The notes under the pieces: model-generated
Seen by the model: the letters and a program-made list of their open reading frames with translations, nothing else
The model's database searches: none
What the model was told of the DNA's origin: nothing
Part shown: positions 1-4,303 of the stretch, in pieces
How the letters are laid out: each line of letters begins with the position of its first letter
How positions within the stretch are numbered: position 1 is the stretch's first letter
Program-made: the position numbers and the translations under genes
Source of the DNA: Bordetella parapertussis
Lineage (GTDB): Bacteria; Pseudomonadota; Gammaproteobacteria; Burkholderiales; Burkholderiaceae_B
Direction of reading: 5' to 3'
NCBI GenBank assembly: GCA_943331855.1
Contig: CALQNE010000255.1
Location: 1-5,091, forward strand
DNA length: 5,091 nucleotides

Positions 1-1123
1 GATTGTGCTGCCCAAGTCTTGGTGCAACAAAACGATGCTCAGGGCGCTCGCCATCAAACGAAATGGGCAAAGCGGTCAATACAAAATCTTCATTGGGTAC
101 GAGGCTCTGCATCTTAAGCGCCTGCACCTGTGGGTCGGCGAGCGCTTCTGGTACTGAATTGACGGGCGCACACGGTACGCCCGCTGCATTAAACCGCTCA
201 ATCCATGCTGCTCGAGGCTGGGTCCGCAATAGCGGCACGAGCAATGCTAGTAAGACTATTTTATTGGCGAGACGATTACGATTGCTCGAAAATCTTGGAT
301 CGCTGATCCATTCTGGATGCCCCAGCTCTATTGCAAACTTCGTAAACAAACGATCATTTCCGCAACAAATCAAAATTGGCGCATCTTGCGTTTCAAAGGA
401 TTCATAGGGCACAAAACCGGGATGTCCAGACCGATGACGTTCGGGTAAACGACCCAGGTTCGCATAGGCGTCCGCCTTTTGCCCCACCCATCCCAACGCA
501 GTTTCAAGCAAAGAAGTGCTCACGACACCTCCACGCCCGGTATGGCCTCGTCTTTGCAACAGTGCCAACGCCCCAATCACGGCCCACATACCCGTCCCTT
601 GATCACAAACCGAGGCACCCGAGCGCATCGGTGGGTCTTGTGGCCCGCCATTGATGCTAGATAGTCCACTAAAAGCTTGTATCAGTGGCTCGTAGCCGGG
701 TTGCATGTTCATCGGTCCGGTATGACCAAAGGCAGAGATCTCACAGTAAATCAGTTGCGGGTGGCGCTCACACAGTGCTGCGCCATCAATACCCAACGCT
801 TGCGTTACACCTGGCCGCATATTGTGAACAAAGATGTCGACCTTTGCCGCCAAACGTTCAAAGGCCGCCATACCCTCTGGACTTTTTAAATCAATTGCGA
901 CGGATTTTTTACCTCGATTAAAGACATGGAAGTTCAGCGCATCCCCATATCTAAAGGCAGCACCCATCGTACGCGCATCATCGCCACCCTCAATTCGCTC
1001 AAGCTTAATCACCTCTGCACCTAAATCCGCAAAGATCGCACCGGCGAAAGGCCCCGCCAACACCTGGCCTAACTCTAAAACCGAGATGCCTTGAAGAATA
1101 TTTTTCATACTTGCGTCAGCCAT
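1..1123 (-). CDS. CaiB/BaiF family (family III) CoA-transferase, C-terminal end cut by window edge
   Basis: Family III CoA-transferases move CoA between carboxylic acids in the cytoplasm through an enzyme-bound aspartyl-CoA intermediate. The frame read on the minus strand from ATG 1123 stays open for 374 codons to the window edge; the family is usually about 380-410 aa, so only a short C-terminal piece is missing. Visible hallmarks are the N-terminal LxGISVLELGQVLAGPFAG-type motif (residues 10-28), LGAEVIKLE (34-42), the NRGKKSVAIDLK block (69-80), and SVCDQGTGM (171-179), where D174 fits the catalytic aspartate of formyl-CoA transferase (Asp169 there). AAGVPCAPVN (313-322) is typical of the C-terminal part. 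The start is uncertain: ATG 1108 (residue 6) is an alternative, and neither has a well-spaced Shine-Dalgarno; a GGAG lies about 22 nt before ATG 1123. It follows the tctC-like gene by 29 bp on the same strand, so it is probably cotranscribed. Family is sure; the substrate acid is unknown. Confidence 0.93.
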   Translation of the reverse strand, partial: MADASMKNILQGISVLELGQVLAGPFAGAIFADLGAEVIKLERIEGGDDARTMGAAFRYGDALNFHVFNRGKKSVAIDLKSPEGMAAFERLAAKVDIFVHNMRPGVTQALGIDGAALCERHPQLIYCEISAFGHTGPMNMQPGYEPLIQAFSGLSSINGGPQDPPMRSGASVCDQGTGMWAVIGALALLQRRGHTGRGGVVSTSLLETALGWVGQKADAYANLGRLPERHRSGHPGFVPYESFETQDAPILICCGNDRLFTKFAIELGHPEWISDPRFSSNRNRLANKIVLLALLVPLLRTQPRAAWIERFNAAGVPCAPVNSVPEALADPQVQALKMQSLVPNEDFVLTALPISFDGERPEHRFVAPRLGQHN

Positions 1124-1152
1124 CAGAAAATGTGTCGCACAGAAACTCCACC

Positions 1153-2121
1153 CTATTCCGGCTCAATTCCTGCCGCCCGAATAATTTGACCCCACTGGTG
1201 TACTTCCCGCGCTTGATATTCAGCCAACTCGCGAGGCGAACTCGAAATAGCCTCACTCCCTAAAGACTCTTGACGCAAGACCATGCGTCGCGACAGCGCT
1301 GCCGTCGAAATCATCTTGAACAAGGTATCGACAACCTCTATTGGGGTCCCCGCCGGTGCATACACGGCATTCCAATACGTCACCTCAAATCCAGGCAAAC
1401 CGGCCTCGGCAACCGTGGGCACCTGAGGCGCGGCATTCGAGCGGGTCGCAGCACTCACTGCCACAGGATGCAAACGCCCGGCACGAATCAGTGGCAACGC
1501 GGTTGAGCTATCCAAAAACATGTAATCAATCTGCCCGCCCATCAAATCATTTACGGCTTGAGGGTTGCTTTTATACGGCACTGAGGTCACATTAATTTTT
1601 GCCAACTGTTTAAGCAGTTCAGAGCCCACTAAACTTGACGAGCTACCGCTTCCAAAATTGAGTGTCCCCGGACGTTCTTTGGCAGCTCGGATCAGATCTT
1701 CAACTGTTCTGATCTTCGAAGGCGCATTGACTACCAAGAACATGCTGCCTCGGCCAATCAAACCGATTGGTTGAAAATCCTTCACCGGGTCGTAGGGTAA
1801 TTTTTTGTATAAATGCTGATTGGCAACTTGAGTCGTATTGGTGGTTAACAAAATGGTGTAACCGTTTGGCTTTGCCTGGGCGACAAATTGGGCCGCTAAA
1901 ATTCCGTTCGCGCCGCCACGATTATCAATAATAAAAGAGGCACCAGATGCTTCGGTCATTGCTTGCGCCATCGCCCGGGCCGTCTAGTCGGTTCCGCTAC
2001 CTGCCGCAAACGGCACCACAATCGTAATCGGACCTGTCGGAAACTCAGCCGCCACCACGCACAGCCCCCAAAAACTTAGCAGGACTGCGCCCCAGAAAGC
2101 ACGTGCAGTAAATAAGCGCAT
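1153..2121 (-). pseudogene. TctC/Bug-family tripartite tricarboxylate transporter substrate-binding protein, interrupted by an in-frame amber stop
   Basis: Read from ATG 2121 the frame encodes 322 aa, the normal size for the family, but codon 46 (1986-1984) is TAG. Before the stop there is a signal peptide (Arg at 2 and 7, hydrophobic stretch about 9-23, possible cleavage after VVAA near residue 25) and the family motif PITIVVPFAAGSGTD (31-45). After it the same frame continues without further lesion: TARAMAQAM, then [67 protein letters not shown] and a normal C-terminus. These proteins bind carboxylates in the periplasm, either for TctAB uptake or for sensing. Restart at ATG 1971 (codon 51) would lose the signal peptide and first strand and has no clear ribosome binding site, so a working protein is unlikely without readthrough. 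A sequencing error or a very recent mutation is possible. No tctA or tctB gene is in view, as is common for orphan Bug proteins. Confidence 0.85.
1984..1986 (-). other. In-frame premature TAG codon in the tctC-like gene
   Basis: On the minus strand the codons read GGA ACC GAC TAG ACG GCC CGG. The interruption falls directly after the conserved Gly-Thr-Asp of the family's first ligand-loop motif and before the Ala-Arg-rich helix. Frame and alignment on both sides agree, so a single base change explains it; Ser (TCG), Leu (TTG), Gln (CAG) or Trp (TGG) are one substitution away. Confidence 0.9.
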
Positions 2122-2129
2122 CTTCAAAC

Positions 2130-2150
2130 GATGATTTCCTTCTGATCATC
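2130..2150 (-). promoter_or_regulatory. Inverted repeat with the tctC-like gene's Shine-Dalgarno in its loop
   Basis: On the minus strand GATGAT (2150-2145) and ATCATC (2135-2130) form a perfect 6-bp stem around a 9-nt loop, CAGAAGGAA, which contains the only plausible Shine-Dalgarno (AAGGAA, 2141-2136) for ATG 2121. From AAGGAA to the ATG is 14 nt, longer than usual; folding would shorten the effective distance only slightly. The stem is A/T-rich and weak by itself. The inverted repeat is seen directly; a role in translation is inference. Confidence 0.45.
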
Positions 2151-2173
2151 ACCTTCGTCTCAGACCAAGGTGA
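2149..2173 (-). promoter_or_regulatory. 25-bp near-perfect dyad, candidate operator or leader hairpin
   Basis: Centred on base 2161, 11 of 12 flanking positions are complementary: outer arms TCACCTT (2149-2155) and AAGGTGA (2167-2173), and inner arms GTCT (2157-2160) and AGAC (2162-2165). The only mismatch is C2156 against C2166. It lies 28-52 bp upstream of ATG 2121 and just downstream of the predicted transcription start, a position suited to a repressor roadblock. In RNA the outer 7-bp stem could also form a hairpin. No regulator gene is in the window, so the binding family cannot be named. Confidence 0.5.
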
Positions 2174-2187
2174 GTTTTTAACTCTCT

Positions 2188-2216
2188 ACCATAGTAACGG
2201 AAGTACTTCCTGACAA
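2188..2216 (-). promoter_or_regulatory. Sigma70-like promoter for the tctC-like/CoA-transferase unit
   Basis: The minus strand shows TTGTCA (2216-2211, 5 of 6 to TTGACA), a spacer of exactly 17 bp, and TATGGT (2193-2188, 4 of 6 to TATAAT). The expected transcription start is near 2181, giving a leader of about 60 nt. The perfect palindrome at 2199-2210 fills most of the spacer, which suggests repression by occlusion. This is the best promoter match I could find by eye in the divergent region. Confidence 0.55.
2199..2210. promoter_or_regulatory. Perfect 12-bp palindrome GGAAGTACTTCC inside a promoter spacer
   Basis: GGAAGTACTTCC is fully self-complementary and lies between the -35 and -10 hexamers of the minus-strand promoter. 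Chance palindromes of this length are uncommon in a 215-bp region, and the position is typical of a repressor operator. It could also affect the divergent VOC gene, whose start is 127 bp away. Function is inferred from position only. Confidence 0.45.
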
Positions 2217-2326
2217 CGAACCTTCGCACTGCAACATGAACCACTTCAATGTGGGCGGCACTTGTGTTAAACCATTACTTGCATCTTGCGATGCCGTTGA
2301 AAAAATAAGTCTAAATCAAACACTGC

Positions 2327-2332
2327 AGGAGA
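2327..2332 (+). promoter_or_regulatory. Ribosome binding site of the VOC gene
   Basis: AGGAGA lies 4 nt before ATG 2337 and matches the anti-Shine-Dalgarno well. It fixes the start of the plus-strand gene. No convincing -35/-10 pair was seen upstream on this strand; TTGCGA (2286) with TCTAAA (2310) at an 18-bp spacing is only a weak candidate. Confidence 0.75.
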
Positions 2333-2336
2333 CCAC

Positions 2337-3215
2337 ATGCAAAACGCCAGCACATTTAATCGTAGCGAGGGTGATCTAGGCAATATTGTTGCGTTAGAGC
2401 ATGTGAACCTTGAGATACCTGATCAATCGCTCGCCACCATTTTTTACGCGATGGGCATGGGCTTTACTCGCGATCCCTATTTGATGACCGGCATCACAAA
2501 TATGTGGATTAATTTAGGCCGCAATCAATTTCACCTTCCCACGGGAAAAGCGATGGTGTTGCGTGGCAACATTTTTATTGTGGTTCCAAGTCGTGCGGCC
2601 TTACTTGCCCGTCTCGATGCGGTCAAAGAGCTTTTAAAAGCAACGCAATTCAGCGTGACCGAACACCCAGATCATGTGCTAGTCACCTGCCCCTGGGGTA
2701 ACCGCCTGAAGTGCTACGAACCCGCTCCGCTGTTTGGCCCGATCAGTCTAGGCATGCCCTGCATCGAAATGCTGGTTGACCATGGCAGTGCCGAACCGAT
2801 TGCACACTTCTATCGCGAAATCATGAATGCGAAGGCCATCACCGGCAAAGACAACGAAGGGATCTTTGCCCGCATTTCAGTTGGCCCCAGTCAGGCGCTG
2901 ATCTACCGCGAAGCAGACAGCACAGACAAACGACCATACGACAATCATCATCTGCAAATTTATCTTGCTGATTTTTCTGGGCCGTACAACAGGCTGATGG
3001 CTCGCAAGCTGATTTCGCAAGAAGATAGCGTGCATCAATATCGCTTCAGAGATGTCATTGACCTCGACACTGGCAAAGTATTACACCACATCGAACATGA
3101 AATTCGAAGCCTCATGCATCCCTTATATGCGCGCCCGCTCATCAATCGAAACGCAGAACAAAACAACAGAAATTTTGTGCCGGGACACGAGGCCTACGTT
3201 TGGACCACCGCTTAA
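2337..3215 (+). CDS. Two-module VOC superfamily protein (glyoxalase/extradiol dioxygenase fold)
   Basis: This 292-aa protein appears to contain two vicinal-oxygen-chelate modules, about residues 17-130 and 139-256. Module 1 has LEHVNLEI (20-27), the NQFHLP motif (63-68) and KCYEP (125-129). H22, H66 and E128 sit where VOC enzymes place metal ligands, so a divalent-metal site in module 1 is plausible. Module 2 has IEMLV (143-147), HHLQIYL (204-210) and VLHHIEHEIRS (248-258), but no His at the first-strand position. After it comes a charged tail, MHPLYARPLINRN (260-272), which I recall from uncharacterised VOC proteins of proteobacteria. VOC enzymes include ring-cleaving dioxygenases, glyoxalases and isomerases; the substrate here is unknown. 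The gene has its own strong ribosome binding site, is divergent from the tctC-like gene and convergent with the Rieske operon. A role in processing the oxygenase product is inferred from context only. Confidence 0.8.
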   Translation: MQNASTFNRSEGDLGNIVALEHVNLEIPDQSLATIFYAMGMGFTRDPYLMTGITNMWINLGRNQFHLPTGKAMVLRGNIFIVVPSRAALLARLDAVKELLKATQFSVTEHPDHVLVTCPWGNRLKCYEPAPLFGPISLGMPCIEMLVDHGSAEPIAHFYREIMNAKAITGKDNEGIFARISVGPSQALIYREADSTDKRPYDNHHLQIYLADFSGPYNRLMARKLISQEDSVHQYRFRDVIDLDTGKVLHHIEHEIRSLMHPLYARPLINRNAEQNNRNFVPGHEAYVWTTA

Positions 3216-3288
3216 GTCAAGCGTGAGTGATACAAGAACAAGAGGCCGCGCTTACGAATGAACTCTTAAACTTATCCGACCCTGCGCA
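3216..3288. other. Convergent intergenic gap without a clear terminator
   Basis: The 73 bp between the stop codons of the VOC gene (plus) and the ABM gene (minus) hold no GC-rich hairpin followed by a T-run in either direction. The best inverted repeat is AAGAG (3240-3244) with CTCTT (3263-3267), only 5 bp around an 18-nt loop. Termination here may be Rho-dependent or further downstream. Confidence 0.5.
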
Positions 3289-3597
3289 TTAAGTTGGTGA
3301 CATCACGTGAATGATCCGACTCGCGATAAACTCTTTTGTCTTGGCGCCGTAGGCAGCCATATGAGGCGCTGCAGCGTGCGCTTTCAAGGCGTCCATACTT
3401 TCCCACTTTTCAATCACTAAAAAAGTATCGGGCCCCCAGGGTGTTTGAATAGCCGGTGCGCCTTCAGCGTCGATCGCAGCACCATATTCAATACAGCCTT
3501 GCTCTGCACGTACAGCGGCCGTGTTGGCTCTGAAATGTCCCAATATCGTATCGCGCAGACCAGGCTTAGCGGTAATCACTGCAATAACGTGAATCAT
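3289..3597 (-). CDS. ABM-domain (YgiN-like) putative quinol monooxygenase
   Basis: This 102-aa protein matches the length and pattern of the antibiotic biosynthesis monooxygenase (ABM) family, small dimeric ferredoxin-fold proteins that include cofactor-free quinol monooxygenases. Visible features are the first strand MIHVIAVITAKPG (1-13), the helix RDTILGHFRANTAAVRAE (15-32), GCIEYGA (34-40), the strand FLVIEKWES (59-67) and the helix ALKAHAAAPHMAAY (70-83) with the usual paired His (H74, H79) after the E-x-W motif (E63, W65). ATG 3597 is preceded by GAGG 9 nt away, an acceptable ribosome binding site. It lies 56 bp after the ferredoxin gene on the same strand with no terminator between them, so it is probably the last gene of the Rieske operon. 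In that setting it may oxidise a hydroquinone or catechol made by the oxygenase. Family sure, substrate unknown; some ABM proteins are not monooxygenases. Confidence 0.87.
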   Translation of the reverse strand: MIHVIAVITAKPGLRDTILGHFRANTAAVRAEQGCIEYGAAIDAEGAPAIQTPWGPDTFLVIEKWESMDALKAHAAAPHMAAYGAKTKEFIASRIIHVMSPT

Positions 3598-3653
3598 TTA
3601 TTCAATCCTCTTGTTGTTAAAAATTAAAACACTTGCACTAAAAATTCTAGAAC

Positions 3654-3929
3654 TTATATATCAAGCACCAAGCGCGATGACTTTGAACGAGAACAACAAA
3701 TCATCATCGTGTTCTGCGCATCTCGCTCGGCTTGTGTCAATACTGAATCGTGATGCTCAGGAATGCCTTCTAAAACCGACACTTGGCACGTTGAACAGCT
3801 GCCCTCCATGCAAAGGTATGGCGCCTGAACACCTGCAAACAACAGTGCGTCTAAAATGGATTCATCTGAATCAACTTGTATGGTGAGGCCAGTGCGCGCC
3901 AAATGCACCTCAAAACGATCGTGCGACAT
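3654..3929 (-). CDS. Free-standing plant-type [2Fe-2S] ferredoxin, like the C-terminal domain of phthalate dioxygenase reductases
   Basis: The 91-aa product has the ligand pattern C40-x4-C45-x2-C48-x29-C78 of plant-type ferredoxins. The surrounding residues (CMEGSCSTC, VLEGIPEHHDSVLTQAER, ICCSRSKSSRLVLDI at the end) closely follow the C-terminal ferredoxin domain of class IA reductases such as phthalate dioxygenase reductase and the vanillate demethylase reductase. Those are about 310-325 aa and carry FMN and NAD(P)H modules before the ferredoxin. Here those modules are absent: the DNA upstream belongs to a different gene, ATG 3929 lies only 26 bp after that gene's stop, and a GGA precedes it at about 8-9 nt spacing. 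The protein is therefore a soluble one-electron carrier, presumably feeding the Rieske oxygenase encoded two genes upstream. It needs a reductase from outside the window. The alternative, a remnant of a larger reductase, is less likely because the start region looks like a normal ferredoxin N-terminus (FEVHLARTGLTIQVDSDESILDALL). Confidence 0.92.
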   Translation of the reverse strand: MSHDRFEVHLARTGLTIQVDSDESILDALLFAGVQAPYLCMEGSCSTCQVSVLEGIPEHHDSVLTQAERDAQNTMMICCSRSKSSRLVLDI

Positions 3930-3955
3930 CTATCATTCCGGTGATTAGTTTTGAG

Positions 3956-4303
3956 TCAATTGTCTGCAGCACTGACTGTTCGAAACTCAAACTTATCCCA
4001 AGGGTAAGCATCAGGAAAATCTACATCTTCCCACTTTAGATCGATTGGGTGTGCGGTCTCGGCAAACGTCATTGCCAGATAAAAAAGAGTTTTCTCTTCT
4101 GGCGGTAAATCCTGTATCTTGTATTGATTCAAGTACAGAAGAACCTCTTCCATTCTGGGTAATAGCGCATCGTAAAATACCCGCAAGTGCTCGAGCGTGA
4201 CATGATGCAACTTGTTAAAACGCGCCTCTTCTGACTTAAGCGCCCATTCGTCGACAAAGCGCTCTAAATCAGAGAATTTTGAGGGTAAAGTGGCCATCGT
4301 CAT
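3956..4303 (-). CDS. Small helical protein of unknown function, translationally coupled to the Rieske alpha subunit
   Basis: I do not recognise a named family for this 115-aa soluble protein. It looks mainly helical: about residues 10-26, 34-62 (KLHHVTLEHLRVFYDALLPR, then MEEVLLYLNQY) and 68-83 (PEEKTLFYLAMTFAE). A conserved-looking acidic and aromatic tail follows (HPIDLKWEDVDFPDAYPWDKFEF, 85-107, given here only to mark W91, D93, D95, W102, F105 and F107). There is no signal peptide, membrane segment or cysteine. It is not an NTF2-like beta subunit, which would be about 160-190 aa and rich in strands. ATG 4303 overlaps the TGA of the oxygenase gene as ATGA. GGGGAG lies only 3 nt before that ATG but 9 nt before a second ATG at 4297 (residue 3), which may be the real start. 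Overlap with alpha and position before the ferredoxin suggest an accessory or assembly partner of the oxygenase; this is inference. Confidence 0.82.
   Translation of the reverse strand: MTMATLPSKFSDLERFVDEWALKSEEARFNKLHHVTLEHLRVFYDALLPRMEEVLLYLNQYKIQDLPPEEKTLFYLAMTFAETAHPIDLKWEDVDFPDAYPWDKFEFRTVSAADN

Noticed and set aside
3..407. Open frames on the plus strand across 3-1094 (for example 3-407, 376-654 and 834-1094)
   Set aside because: They lie opposite the continuous CoA-transferase frame, have low-complexity Ser/Arg/Pro-rich translations without family motifs, and are explained as antisense shadows.
1270..1774. Plus-strand open frames inside the tctC-like gene
   Set aside because: They are antisense to a frame with clear TctC motifs and show no domain pattern or ribosome binding site.
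1971..1973. ATG near 1971 as the true start of the TctC protein
   Set aside because: The upstream codons in the same frame encode a signal peptide and the family's first conserved motif, so the true start is 2121 and the TAG is a lesion, not an upstream boundary.
2217..2226. CGAA-CC-TTCG inverted repeat in the divergent region
   Set aside because: Four-base arms are expected by chance in a region this size.
2241..2254. CCAC...GTGG inverted repeat in the divergent region
   Set aside because: Four-base arms around a 6-nt loop with no extension; not distinguishable from chance.
3240..3267. Possible terminator hairpin AAGAG...CTCTT between the convergent genes
   Set aside because: Only 5 bp with an 18-nt loop, AT-rich and without a T-run; too weak to call.
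3645..3652. Palindrome TTCTAGAA between the ferredoxin and ABM genes
   Set aside because: Short and AT-rich; the T-rich stretch that follows on the minus strand makes it look terminator-like, but the stem is too weak to end transcription.
3611..3886. 91-aa plus-strand open frame opposite the ferredoxin gene
   Set aside because: The minus-strand ferredoxin has all four cluster cysteines and family motifs; the plus-strand translation has no recognisable pattern.
3956..4303. Small protein as the Rieske oxygenase beta subunit
   Set aside because: Too short and apparently helical, lacking the strand-rich cystatin/NTF2-like pattern of beta subunits.
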